From Triticum aestivum (taxonomy: Eukaryota > Streptophyta > Magnoliopsida > Poales > Poaceae), in NCBI RefSeq assembly GCF_018294505.1, contig NC_057807.1, forward strand, positions 271,293,369 to 271,357,368: a stretch of 64,000 bases of DNA. The letters are read 5' to 3'. Every line of letters starts with the position of its first letter. The first letter of the stretch is position 1. The notes beneath the pieces are model-generated. The model saw only the letters and a program-made list of their open reading frames with translations. It was not told the origin of the DNA and ran no database searches. The translations under genes and the position numbers were made by a program. Positions 10,944-22,165 of this stretch are shown here, in pieces.

Positions 10944-12363
10944 TGATAACCCACAAGTATAGGGGATCGCAACAGTTTTTGAGGGTAAGAATTTAACCCA
11001 AATTTATAGATTCGACACAAGGGGATCCAAAGAATATTTGAAGGTATTAGCAGCTGAGTTGTCAATTCAACCACATCTGGAGATTAATTATCTGCGGCAA
11101 AGTGATCAGTAGCAAGGTAGTTTGATAGTTTTGATAATAGTAATAGTAGCAACAGTAACAATAACAATGATAGCAGTATTTTGCAGCAAGTGTAACAGTG
11201 ATGATAGCAGTAGTAACATTAGTAACTTAGCAAGAACAATATGAAATAAATTCATAGGCGTTGGATAGGTGACTAGTTGGACGATATTCATCATGAGACA
11301 GTTACAACCTAGGGCGATATGACACTAGCTCCAATCCATCGATATAATGTAGGCATGTATTCCGTAAATAGTCATACATGCTTTATTAAAAGAACTTGCA
11401 TGACATCTTTTGTCCTACCCTCCCGTGGCAACGGGGTCCATATTGGAAACTAAGGGATATTAAGGCCTCCTTTTAATAGAGAACCGAAACAAAGCATTAG
11501 CACACGGTGAATACATGAACTCCTCAAACTACGGTCATCACCGGGAGTGGTCCCCATTTCTGTCACTCCGGGGTTGCTGGATCATAACACGTAGTAGGTG
11601 ACTAGAATTTGCAAGATCAGATCTAGAACATGGATATAATGACGATAACATAAACGATTCAGATCTGAAATCATGGCACCCGGGCCCAAAGGAACAAGCA
11701 TTAAGCATAGCAAAGTCATAGCAACGTCAATCTAAGAACATAGTGAACACTAGGGATCAGACCCTAACAAAACTAACTCGATTACATGATGAATCTCATC
11801 CAACTCCTCACCGACCAACGAGCCTACGAAGGAATTACTCACTCCCTATGGGGAGCATCATGGAATTGGCGATGGAGATGGGTTGGTGATGACGAAGAAC
11901 GAAGATCCCCCTCTCCGGAGCCCCAAACGGGCTCTAGATCTGCCCTCCCAATGAAGAACAAGGCTTGGCGGCAGCTCCATCTCGTGGATCGTGATAATTC
12001 TTTCTCCCCGATTTTTTCTGGAAATATGTGATTTTATAGTATCAGGGGATCGTCTGCGGGGCAACTAGGTGGGTACAACCCACCTGGGCGCGCCAGGAGA
12101 GGGGGCGCGCTCTGGTGGGTTGTGCCCACCCAGGTGCCCCTCTTGTGCAGGTCTTGGCTCCAGAAATTCTTATTATTGATATGAAAAATCCTTGCAAAGT
12201 CTCGTTCCATTCCGAGAACTTTTATTTCTGCACAAAAACAACACCATGGTAGTTCTGCTGAAAACAACGTCAGTCTGGGGTTAGTTTCATTCAAATCATG
12301 CAAATTAGTGTCCAAAACAAGAGGAAAAGCGTGAGAAAAAGTAGATACATTGGAGACGTATCA
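10944..12363 (-). repeat. Gypsy 5' LTR, minus strand (1420 bp)
   Basis: On the minus strand it starts TGATACGTCTCCAATG at 12363 and ends GTGGGTTATCA at 10944, with TG...CA termini. The inner end touches the primer site and gag leader. AGT/AAC-rich simple stretches occur at about 11125-11220. The outer end abuts Copia RNase H coding sequence at 12364, so this element inserted into, or recombined with, that Copia element. No TSD can be tested because the far end of the element is missing. Confidence 0.8.
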
Positions 12364-13050
12364 AGGCTCTATCATGTATGCGATGTTGTGCACAAGACCA
12401 GATGTCTTCCTTGCCATAAGTATGGCCAAAAGGTTTCAAAGTGATCCAGGAGTGGAACACTGGACATCAGTCAAGAATATCCTTAAGTACCTAAAAAGGA
12501 CTAAGGAAACGTTTCTCGTTTATGGATGTGATCAAGAGCCCGTCATAAAGGGTTATGTCGATGCAAGCTTTGACACTGATCCGGATGACTCTAAGTCTTA
12601 AACCGGATACGTATATGTTCTGAACAGGGGAGCAGTAAGCTGGTGTAGTTCCAAGTAGAGCGTGGTAGCTGATTCTACATGCGAAGCAGAGTCCATAGCT
12701 GCCTCGAAGGCGGCGAAGGAAGGTGTCTGGTTGAAGCAGTTCATGAAAGATCTTGGAGTTTTGCCCAGTGCACTGGACCCAATGACTCTATTGTGTGACA
12801 ACACTGGTGCCATTGCTCTAGCCAAGGAACCAAGGTTTCACAGGAGGACCAGACACATAAAGCGATGCTTCAATCCTATCCGCAATTAGATCAAGGAGGA
12901 AGACATAAACATTTGCAAAATACATACGAATCTGAATGTTGTAGATCCATTGACTAAACCTCTTCCATGGGCAAAGCATGATCAACACCAGAACTCTATG
13001 GGTGTTAGATTCATTACCATGTAATGCTAGATTATTGACTCTAGTGAAAG
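12364..13050 (+). pseudogene. Copia RT end and RNase H remnant, plus strand
   Basis: Translation from 12367 follows the C-terminal end of a BARE/Angela-type polyprotein. It has GSIMYAMLCTRPDVFLAIS, the RNase H start YVDASFDTDPDDSKS, then CEAESIAASKAAKEGVW and CDNTGAIALAKEP. The tail DPLTKPL lies near 12950. Stops at 12599-12601, 12656-12658 and 12887-12889 interrupt it. The polypurine AGTGGGAGAC and an LTR follow directly. The 5' part of the element is missing, replaced by the Gypsy LTR ending at 12363. Confidence 0.9.
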
Positions 13051-13058
13051 TGGGAGAC

Positions 13059-14440
13059 TGTTGGAAATATGCACTAGAGGCAATAATAAAGTGGTTATTA
13101 TTATATTTCCTTGTTCATGATAATCGTTTATTATCCATGCTATAATTGTATTGACCGAAAACTCAAATACATATGTGGATACATAGATAACAACATGTCC
13201 CTAGTAAGCCTCTACTGGACTAGCTCGTTGATCAAACATGGCTATGGTTTCCTAGTTATAGACATGAGTTGTCATTTGATAACGGGATCACATCTTTAGG
13301 AGAATGATGTGATGGACAAGACCCAAAATATAAACGTAGCATATGATCGTATCAAGATTACTGCTATTGTTTTCTGCATGTCAAGTATATGTTCCCATGA
13401 CCATGAAATCATGCAACTCACTGACACCGGAGGAATACCTTGTGTGTACCGAACATCACAACGTAACTGAGTGACTATAAAGGTGCTCTACAGGTATGTC
13501 CGAGGGTGTCTATTGAGTTGGCATGGATCAAGACTGGGATTTTGGCACTCCGTATGACGGAGAGGTCTCTCAAGGCCCACTTGGTAATACAACATCACCG
13601 TAAGCTTGCAAGCAATGTGACTAATGAGTTAACCACAGGATCTTGTATTACAGAACGAGAAGGAGACTTGCTGGTAATGAGATTGAACTAGGTATGGAGA
13701 TACTGACGATCGAATCTCGGGCAAGTAACATACCGATAGACAAAGGGAACTACATACGGGATTAGCTGAATCCTTAACACCGAGGTTCAATCGATAAGAT
13801 CTTCGTAGGATATGTGGGGACCAATATGGGCATCTTGTTCCCGCTATTGGTTATTGACCATAGAGGTGTCTCGGTCATGTCTGCATAGCTCTCGAACCCG
13901 CAAGGTCTACACACTTAAAGTCTGGTGACGGTATAAGTATAGTTTAGTCATTATGGTGGTTACGGAAGGTTGTTCAGAGTCCCAGATGAGATCCCGAATG
14001 TGAAGAGGAACTCCAGAATAGTCCGGAGGTGAAGGTCGATATATTTGATGAAGGGTATTGGAGTCCGGAATTGTTCCGGGGGTACTGGGTGATGACCAAC
14101 ATCACTGAAAGAGGTTTCGGAGGGCCCTGGCAAGTGTTGAGGGGCCTCATGGGCCAAGGGGAGGGGGCAAACCATCCCACTAAAGGGTTGTGCGCCCCCT
14201 TGACCCTTTCCCACGTGACCAGGAGAGGTGGGGCGCCCCCCTCTAGGGTTCCCTCCTCCCGGCTTGGGGGGCAAGTCACCCTAGGGGAGATCCCATCTGC
14301 CCTGCCCGCCACCCCCTAGGGGAAACCCTAGGGGCGCCACCCCCTCCTCCTTTCCCCTATATATAAAGAGGTAGAGAGAGGGCAGCCACACCCCAGAGAA
14401 CACATCTCCACGCCACGCCATGGCAGTGCCTAATACACGA
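13059..14440 (+). repeat. Copia 3' LTR, truncated (BARE/WIS/Angela clade)
   Basis: Starts TGTTGGAAATATGCACTAGAGG right after the polypurine tract. It keeps the family landmarks in order: ATACATAGATAACAACATGTCC, CACCGGAGGAATACC, TCGGGCAAGTAACATACCG, and a TATA sequence CTATATATAAAGAGG near 14356. It stops near 14440, well before the expected ...CCCCAACA end. The repeated exon block begins there. Confidence 0.85.
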
Positions 14441-14651
14441 CTCAGGATATCACTAGAGATGCTGCCCATTTGCTATTTTTGGTGGATGATAACCCTGTTG
14501 TACTTAACATGCATGTCCATGTACTTCTGCAGGGTCATAACGGCCAATTCTGTTGTTTGCCGTCAAGATTAGCTACATCCCATGTCTTACAGTATTTCAC
14601 ATCATTTGTGTAATTGCAGTTTAACTTCTACCATTTACTGGTTGCCTGCAG

Positions 14652-14778
14652 GTACACATGTTAGTGGCATTGATCCACGCTTCGACCCGGAGGAATAGCT
14701 CGCCTCCACCGCTGCTGACTTTGGGCGGGCTCTGGCCAAGATGAAGTGCCCCAGCAACTACCTCTCGGGACTTACCAA
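14652..14778 (+). pseudogene. Repeated exon, copy 1 (nonsense-bearing)
   Basis: Preceded by the acceptor-like TTGCCTGCAG and followed by GTATGTAC. The frame matches copy 2 but has a TAG in place of the third Glu of the PEEEL stretch. I recognise no domain. Confidence 0.5.
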
Positions 14779-15371
14779 GTATGTACTCACCAGTTTAATC
14801 TTATAAATACCATTTGCAATTAATGGCTATGTTTTGTACGGTTGACGTATTAAGCATGTTGTAGTAAACATGCCTACCATGTTTTAGCTATTTTCCCTAC
14901 CTTTTTATAGACAATTGGGCCATTCTCTGCTCTGGCAGCACCTGCCTTGTGATGTTTAACTCTGCCAATTGCATTTTTATCGGTACTGGTTTCAATGTCT
15001 ATTAAGCATGTTGCAATTAACAGTTGAATCCATTTTTAAAAATTTGTATTTCAATGGCTACAAACTTACAAAACATGACTTACGATGTTGTTAAGCCTAT
15101 TGCAATTAACAATTGTATCCATTTTTTAATTTGTCCCTTTGCTACCGTGCTACTCTCCACAATGAAGATATACTAGAGATGATGTCCATTTGCTATTTTT
15201 GGTGGACGCTAACCCTGTTGTACTTAACATGCCTTTCCATGTACTTACGCAGGGCCATAACGGGCGATGTTGTTGTTTGCCGTCGAGGTTAGCTGCATCC
15301 CATGTCTTACAATATTTTACATCATTTGTGCAATTGCAATTTGGCTTCTAACATTTACTTGCTTCTTGTAG

Positions 15372-15498
15372 GTACACATGTCAGCGGCACTGATCCATGC
15401 TTCGACCCGGAGGAAGAGCTTGCCTCCGCCGCCGCTGACTTTGGGCGGGCTCTGGCCAAGATGAAGTGCCCCAGCAACTACCTCTCAGGACTTACCAA
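15372..15498 (+). pseudogene. Repeated exon, copy 2 (open)
   Basis: 127 bp between the acceptor-like CTTCTTGTAG and the donor GTATGAAT. It is open: THVSGTDPCFDPEEELAS, AAADFGRALAKMKCPS, NYLSGLTK. The copy is acidic, then Ala/Lys-rich. I do not recognise the protein. Conserved splice-like borders across three copies suggest a real exon at origin. Without a start codon or flanking exons it is probably a gene fragment. Confidence 0.5.
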
Positions 15499-16030
15499 GT
15501 ATGAATTGGCCAGTTCAATCTTACCGATACCACTTGCAATTAATGTCTATGTTTTGTATGGTCGATGTACTAAGCATGTTGTAGTAAACATGCCTAACAC
15601 ATTTCAGCTATTTTACCTACCTTTTTATAGACAACTGGGCCATTCTCTGCTCTAGCAACACATGCCTCGTGATGTTTAACTCTGCCAATTGCATTTTTAT
15701 TAGTACCATTTTCAACGCATATTAAGCCTATTGCAATTAACAGTTGTATTCATTTTTAAACAACTGCATTTCAGTGGCTACAAACTTACAAAACATGACT
15801 TAGGATGTTGTTAAGTCTGTTGCAATTAACAGTTTAATCCATCCCTTTGCTACCGTGCTACTCTTTCGCAATAAGATATCACTACAGATGTTGCCGTTTT
15901 ATTACCATTTGCTTTTTTTGGTGGATGTTAACCTTGTTGTAGTTAACATTGGTTTTCCATGTCCTTACATAGGGCTACAATGTGCGATGTTGTTGATTGT
16001 CGTCGAGGTTAGCTGCATCCCATGTATTAT

Positions 16031-16203
16031 ACACCATTTGTTCCTAAATATAAGTATTTTTAGAGATTCCAATTTAGACTACATAAGGAGCAAAATGACT
16101 GAATCTAGATTCTAATCTAAACTATATCTATAATTCTATATACATCCGTATGTAGTTCATATTGAAATCTCCAAAAGTACTTGTACTTAGGAACGTAGGT
16201 AGT
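16031..16203. mobile_element. Stowaway-like MITE (Mariner type)
   Basis: Inverted ends: ...TTTGTTCCTAAATATAAGTA on the left and the reverse complement of GTACTTAGGAACGTAGG on the right. GGAGCAAAATGACTGAATCTA and CATCCGTATGTAGT lie in the middle, as in Triticeae Stowaway elements. It sits only in the third 720-bp unit, so it arrived after or during the triplication. Boundaries are good to a few bases; TA lies at both edges. Confidence 0.85.
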
Positions 16204-16264
16204 TGTATTTTACATCATTTGTGCAATCTCAGTTTAGCTTCTAACATTTACTGGTTGCTTGTAG

Positions 16265-16797
16265 GTACATATATGAGCGGTACTGATCCATGCTTCGATC
16301 CCTTTTGTGTATGGGGCAATGAGATATTCATGAACAAGCATCAAGTGAGGAAACTAAGAAAGATTGTTAGGCGAAAGAAATGGGTGATGGGAATTAAGCT
16401 CTTTATTTACACTTTGTCCAAGACAACAGTGAACATTGATGGTAAGTAATGTGTTGCCTTTTCCCCTGCCCACAACAAGTTACTCTATTAGACCTCAGTA
16501 TCTGATATTTTTCTCTTTTCAGTGGTTTCCGAAGCTGTTTACTGATGATTACCTTGCAAACTACATGACCGGAGTGTGGGCAACTAAGGTTAAAGTATAT
16601 AATTCACTCTACCATGATAATGCTCTAGAAGTCTTCATGAAGGTGGTGAAGGATGGGCGGGCGATCGTCACAAGGGGTTGGACAAAAGTTGTTCATGCCT
16701 ATGGCATGCAGGAAGGCACATTGTGGGCATTCCGCTTCTTCAACACCATCGATAGTCAAAATGATTTAAACTTGTCTCTTCACCTTCACCGCCTCTA
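16265..16797 (+). pseudogene. B3-domain-like protein remnant (two exons)
   Basis: Exon 1 (16265 to about 16440) begins as copy 3 of the repeated exon (SGTDPCFDP) and then reads FCVWGNEIFMNKHQVRKLRK and KKWVMGIKLFIYTLSKT. A GTAAGT donor follows, and a TTCTCTTTTCAG acceptor at about 16522. Exon 2 reads FPKLFTDDYLANYM, then EVFMKVVKDGRAIVTRGW, TKVVHAYGMQEGTLWAFRF, to a stop at 16795-16797. The order (P-L-F at the start, strand blocks, W..V..Y...EG.LW.F.F) is that of a plant B3 DNA-binding domain of REM type. Splicing GT to AG puts exon 2 out of frame with exon 1, so the gene is probably broken. It could also be a captured gene piece in a DNA transposon. Confidence 0.6.
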
Positions 16798-16959
16798 AAT
16801 ATTGTGGTTCATCATAGTTAATTGTTGTCTAATCCTGTAATTACTAAACATATTGTTCTAGCAATTTTGTTTATGGATTCGTTGTTGAATCATTGTGTTG
16901 AGAATTTGGATTGCATATTTCATATTTCAAAATTTCCAATTCAAATAATAAATTACACG
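16798..16959. other. AT-rich segment after B3 remnant
   Basis: AT-rich sequence resembling a 3' untranslated region, with no recognisable feature. Confidence 0.4.
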
Positions 16960-17290
16960 GAAAAATAAAATTATAAATGAGCAAATAAAATAATGTGCAC
17001 ACGGTTAGAAAGAAAACGACGTGTGCGATGAAAAATAGAAAACAGGCAGTTCTTTGACGTGAAACGTTTGCGATGCCCAACGGATGCACACACAGTTTCA
17101 TCTCGTATGCGTGTGCGATTCATGGTAGTACGACAAATGTTTCAAACCAGTGTGCGTGTGTGATAGGAATACCAATCACACACAGTTATGAAAATGGACA
17201 CGTTGGCGTTAGTAGAGGCACCGCACACATTTTACATTCTTGAACCGTGTGCGATAATGTGCCTATCACAAACATATCGGTAGATTAAAT
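16960..17290. mobile_element. CACTA-like subterminal repeat region
   Basis: Short motifs GTGTGCGAT and the inverse CACACACAGTT recur in both orientations at intervals of tens of bases (for example near 17020, 17090, 17115, 17155, 17185 and 17250). Dense, oriented short repeats of this kind are typical of the subterminal regions of grass CACTA elements. I could not find the terminal CACTA with its 3-bp TSD, so the boundaries are open. Confidence 0.4.
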
Positions 17291-17929
17291 GTTGATGTCT
17301 ACCTTTTTCACACGACTATAGTGACATAATCATTTGGGATGTCTCTCTGATCAGAAACATAACGTCAAGATGTAACATGTGGGACTGGGGCGGCTTCTCA
17401 TACGTTTATTCTATGGCGATTGTTAGTAGCCGCTTGCCTATCCCCGACAGTTTCTAGGTAGTGTGGGAAGGACCCCCCCTATCGCCCACACTCACTAGGC
17501 AAAAGTTTCAAATGCCGTCGCGGAAAGGGGCTAAAAACCGTTTGAATAGCATGATACGGTACCAGTGAGTGGGTGGAGAAGAGAGCTAGCTTAGGGAGTT
17601 GAGTGTGTGGAGGCTACCAAGCTTACTTAATGCATCCCCTAGCTAGGTCTAACTACCTAATTAAGAATCATGAGACAGAATTTGATCTTTTTCTCAAGAA
17701 GAAGAGAAGAGAGTGGAGGAAGAGGAAGAGGGAGTAGCAAGAAGAAGGAAAATATCTAAATGGATGGACAAGGTCACATGTGAATAGTGTTGCAACGTAA
17801 TTACTGGTGTCCCCTTATTATGGAACGCCATTACAATTATGTATATCCCTGGCCTGTAACTATTACACACATCGGTGTTATGATGGACCAAAAGTGGACC
17901 CATCAAGGTGGACCCTCAAATTATACTGC
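17291..17929. other. Unassigned segment
   Basis: Contains a short inverted pair (AGTGTGGGAAGG...CGCCCACACT, about 17459-17490) and a purine-rich GAAGAAGAG stretch near 17695-17750. No coding or transposon assignment. Confidence 0.4.
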
Positions 17930-18196
17930 TAGCGTAACTTACTGCACCACGCCATAGCTATATGGGTTACTGTTGCGTACGACATTTTTTGACGTCAACA
18001 CTAAGTTAGATCAGGGCTAAACTTTGGGACCCACATATAGTTGGAGTTGCATAAAATTCCTAAGCCAGCACTAAGCTCATAGCTATGACGTGCGATTTAA
18101 GCCGACGCCACCACTATTTTAGAAAAATAGTGTTGGCGTTGATGGAAAATGGCGCACCACCAACGAAAGTTGTGCCTAGCCATTTTACCACTAGTG
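17930..18196. mobile_element. Probable CACTA right end
   Basis: The segment ends ...CCATTTTACCACTAGTG at 18196; the reverse complement is CACTAGTGGTAAAATGG, the form of a CACTA terminal inverted repeat. Internal short repeats around GGCG/CGCC (TGGCGCACCACC, AGTGTTGGCGTT) fit subterminal repeats. The candidate 3-bp TSD is GAG (18197-18199). I did not find the matching left end. It may or may not belong with the region at 16960-17290 and the B3 remnant. Confidence 0.5.
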
Positions 18197-18199
18197 GAG

Positions 18200-18738
18200 T
18201 CTTGAGAATTTGTCAAAAGTGGTCCTTAACATCTTGAGGGGTCCACTTCACATTCCAAAGGTTTGCCTGAGTTGAACTTATCCTGAAATATACTCAAGGA
18301 AAACAATAGTCCCACAACATGTATGGTGACATGAGTTACCCAAACCACCAAGGGAGTGGATGTGCTTTCACTCTCCTACCCGAGTAGCTTTTGTCCACCT
18401 CTGCTAGTGGGATCTATACATCCATGTGTATCGCCTCCACAACCATTAAGTATCTCCGCCCCTTCTTCAGTGGTTAGGGTTTTTTGCTATGATTCAGTTA
18501 GAATCGAATCGGATGCTTTGCGAATACAACCAATTCTATTCAAACCGGATCCAATACCTCCATGCTCTATCGTGTATTTTTGCCTCAATGCTCTTCTGGT
18601 GGCAAGTTTGCTCACATTGTTAGCCTACTATGTGATTACATGCATACCTTTACTATGGGCAACAAGTTTGTTGCATGCATGTTTGGTCAGTGCAAGATTA
18701 CTATGAACATTTGTTTGTGGTGTATGTCTATCATCTGA
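18200..18738. other. Unassigned segment
   Basis: A 116-residue plus-strand frame (18356-18706) has no recognisable motif and begins without context. I treat it as chance. Confidence 0.4.
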
Positions 18739-18818
18739 GTAGGACAAATGTGCATGTTAGTAGGACAATTGTACATGATAGTAGGACAATTTTGCAAGTT
18801 AGTGGGACAATTTTGCAT
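18739..18818. repeat. 21-bp minisatellite, 4 copies
   Basis: Four units beginning GTAGGACAA or GTGGGACAA, at 18739, 18760, 18781 and 18802. Each ends with a GCATGTTA-like tail, and divergence is a few bases per unit. Confidence 0.9.
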
Positions 18819-19034
18819 TGATCATGGACAATGCCACTGGGCATAAGGCTTGATCAATGCACTGATAATATCATTGCCATTGGGCATAGGCTTGATATGT
18901 GCACTGATCATGCCCAAAGCCATTGAGTAAAGGCATGATCGGTGCATTGATCATGGTCATTGTCATTGGGCAAAGGCTTGACCGGTGCACTAATCATGGG
19001 CACCGCCATTGGGCTATTACCTTGATCAGTGTAC
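18819..19034. repeat. About 43-bp minisatellite, 5 copies
   Basis: Five diverged units of the form TGATCATGG..., GCCATTGGGCA, AGGCTTGATC, GGTGCAC, running directly on from the 21-bp array. Copies differ at roughly a quarter of positions, so the array is old. Confidence 0.85.
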
Positions 19035-19322
19035 AATGTCTTTAATATGATAAACCAAAGTACTAACTATTGTCCTTTTGGACTTGCTAGATCATAAATA
19101 CCGATTGTGATCGAGTTTAGCATTCTCCCATAGTCGTCCAAGATGCGGAGATGAGTGAGGATTGAGTCCCGCACAACAAGTGGTACAAGAGGGGGAAGGT
19201 CTCGAAGAGGATCTTGGACATGAAGAATCCCATGTCAACGCCGGGGTAATGTACAAGGCTTGGCCATGAGCACGCACCCCTTGAGCCTCATAGTTTTTTG
19301 TGAGAACCACCGACGCACAGGA

Positions 19323-19625
19323 CATCACCATGCTAATCTTCCCCAAGTCATTCCAGCCGTTGATCAAGAGATGGATTTACACACCCCTCCCACACGTGGG
19401 CATGCTATCAGTGAACAAGACGTGCGACTACTAGGTGTTGGCGGAGAGGTTTAGGGACTAGATTGTTCTTGGCAGGGGTGGGACTACTTCTACCACAAGC
19501 ATAAGATCGTCCCAGGTGACCTCCTCATGTTTAAGCTCTACAACCTTGGGTTCTAAGTACGGATATACGGCGGCCGGAACTCCACCTTCATCTCCTACAG
19601 ATGCCACATTCGTCTGCCAAGGCCC
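19323..19625 (+). pseudogene. Second B3-domain-like remnant
   Basis: The plus strand encodes ITMLIFPKSFQPLIKRWIY, then VGMLSVNKTCDY and a TAG, VLAERFRD and another TAG. In a shifted frame follows GWDYFYHKHKIVPGDLLMFK, then LYN and RIYGGRNSTF. The motif W..F...H.I..GDLL.FK.Y is characteristic of the end of a B3 DNA-binding domain, and FPKSF of its start. Two stops and a shift make it a pseudogene. It does not align closely with the 16265-16797 remnant, so it is probably a separate B3 relative. Confidence 0.6.
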
Positions 19626-19678
19626 ATTTGATTTCAGCCTCTGAAGTTTACTAAGCCATATGCTACTTGTGATCCCTG

Positions 19679-21142
19679 AAGAGGAAGGGTGATGTATAGT
19701 ACCACATAGTATTTTCCTCAGTTAAGAACCTAGGTTTATCGAACTAGTAGGAGATACCATGCAAACAAGATAAGTGGTACATGCACACACATAAAGCAAA
19801 TGCTTGCACCCAACGAAGGCAAGAGGGTTGTCAATCCCCTTGTCTCGCCAATTGCAAGGATTAAATCTGATAGTGGTAGATAGATAAAATAAAATAAAAA
19901 GGAAAAATGTAGCAAGTATTTTTAGGGTATTAGTAAATATGGAAGATGTACCTTGGGGCCATAGTTTCACTAGAGGCATCTCTCTCATGAGCATAGCAAT
20001 GGGGGGGGGCTAAGCAAATTATTGTTGAGCAATTGATAGAATAGTGCGTAGTTATGATGATTCTTCGTGGCATGATCAATATATGGACATTATGTTTGAG
20101 ACAAGTAGACCAAACATCCATTTGCATCTACTACTATTACTCCACCCCTTCACCGCTACTCAGCATGCATCGCAAGGTATTAAGTTCATAACAAATAGAG
20201 TGAATCTTGAAGCATGTTGACATAATGTAGACAAAGTAAGATAAAATGATATGTTCGAACCCTGTCATGTCACCCTTAGTAGTAACATTATATATACATG
20301 TCTTGCAACTTTTCCTAACATAGAGTAAGGACACCACATGATTAAACCTACTACCAAGCACCTCTCCCACTGAAGATAAATCGTTCTAATTGGACAAAGG
20401 AGATAGATAGATCAGAAAGAAATACATGGCTATAAAATCACACATAAATAAACCACAGAGGAGACTCAAATACTTTCAATGAATGATCTAGTCATAAACC
20501 CACAATTCATTGGAAAACGCACCGCGAAACTTACATCGAATAGATCTCCGGAGATCATTGTATTGAAGATCAAATAGAGAGAGAAGGCCATCTAGCTACT
20601 AGGAAATTACTCACACATCATTATCAAGGCAGCAAGGTCAATGAAGATTGTCTCCCCAATGGGTTCCCCCTCTGGCAGAGTACCGGAAAAGGCCTCCAAA
20701 TGGGATCGCGAAAGAACAGAGGCTTGACTCGGTGATAAAATTGTTTCGGGTCTTGCTCTAGGAGTTTCTGAATTCTAGGGAATTTATAGGCCAAGAATTA
20801 GGTTAATATGATGCCCAAGGGGCCCACAAGCCTGGATGGCGCCCCGAGGAGCACTCCCCTTGAGCTTGTGGCATCCTCATGTGTCTTATGGTCTCTCCCC
20901 GAAGCTTCCAGGGTCTTTTCTGGTCCATAGAAATCATCGTAAAGTTTCATCGTGTTTGAACTTCATTTGATATGATTTTTCTGTGAAACAAAGAAATAGG
21001 CAAAAAACAAGAACGGGTACTAGGCGCTAAGTTAATAGGCCAGTCCACAAAAAAGAATATAAGATGGTATATAAAGCATACTAGATTGATAATATAATAT
21101 CATGAAATAATCAAAAATTATAGATATGTTGCAGACGTATCA
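19679..21142 (-). repeat. Solo Gypsy LTR (Sabrina/WHAM-like), minus strand
   Basis: On the minus strand it starts TGATACGTCTGC at 21142 and ends ATCACCCTTCCTCTT at 19679. It carries family phrases including GGAGTAATAGTAGTAGATGC. CCCTG lies on both sides (19674-19678 and 21143-21147) as a 5-bp TSD. The terminal CA expected of the LTR is fused with the CA of the TSD (minus-strand CAGGG), as if 2 bp were lost. No internal domain or second LTR is present, so this is a solo LTR left by unequal recombination. Confidence 0.75.
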
Positions 21143-22165
21143 CCCTGTTGTCTGGTTAGTTAGCTGAATGTTTAGGTGTTAAACCGTTGATCATTGGTGT
21201 TAAACTATTCATTTTGGTCCGGGAACACCATCGTGAGGTTGTGTAGGGGATGCCCATGTATGTTGTCTTTAAACTCCTCATGTTAAAGTACTTTCGTGTT
21301 TAGTTCTATTTACATGCAGTAGTTATACATGTGTTGTGTTTTTAGCTGCGAATTTCTGCTCTATATTGAGGTGAAGTGTGGTGTGAAGTGTGGTGCTAAG
21401 CCCACTAGATTTGAAAGGGGTGAGTACAAGAACATATTTGCACACAATCAGACAAGTGTGATTTGCATGTGCTTCATCCTAAAGCACATATGCAGGTAAG
21501 CAAATGACAAACATAAAAGTGCTCAGTGGTGTAATGAAGCGTACCAAACGATGTGTTGAACATGGTTTTTGCCCTTGGCCTGCATTTGCTCAGTTTGTCC
21601 CAACTTAGCCACTGATGCAAATACCTAAAAACCCATGCAACTAACCAAACTGACCCCAAATCAACTCCACCAACCTCCAAATATGGGGGGTCGCGTGCTG
21701 AAAGTGTAGCATCCTCCATCATATAGCAACTCTTATAAAGTTGATGTTACCCTATTTTTATATTAAGTTTCACATTTGAATCTATTGTATCTTCTAGACC
21801 AAATGTCCAATTTAAATTACATTTACATAGTCATGTTCCTTGTGATGAGAGCTTTGCAATAAGATCACTTTTGAATATGTTTTGAGAAGTTTTGAAAACT
21901 TCACCAAGTTAAACCTAATGAAACTTAATAGAAACAAACGGCAAATTCACAAGTTTCAAAAACTAAAAATTAAAACCGTGTCGAATATCAGACGAGTTTG
22001 CATATCACAAAGTAATCACGCGGATAGGCATGGCTTGGGAGGTGCATTCCCTCGGACATGCGTACATTGCAAATTTCCTTGGTTGAAGCACCAAATATAC
22101 TATTAAGTTCTACCCGTTCCATTTATTTCACACTTTCCAACGATGTTCGTTCAGAGTGAGAAAAC
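21143..22165. other. Unassigned segment
   Basis: No domain, transposon end or repeat recognised. It contains GTGAAGTGTGGTGT direct repeats at about 21371-21395. Short open frames here have no support. Confidence 0.4.

Larger units (their letters stand above)
14445..16303 (+). repeat. Tandem triplication (about 720-bp period) carrying an exon-like segment
   Basis: Three head-to-tail units begin near 14447, 15168 and 15882 with ATATCACTAGAGATG-like sequence and a shared TTTGCTATTTTTGGTGGA. The exon-like segment starts at 14652, 15372 and 16265. Units 1 and 2 are exactly 720 bp apart there. The larger gap to unit 3 (893 bp) is explained by a MITE of about 173 bp at 16031-16203. Between exons lie intron-like AT-rich stretches with repeated CTATTGCAATTAACAGTT-like phrases. 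Unit 3 leaves the repeat inside the exon and joins B3-like sequence. Confidence 0.8.
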
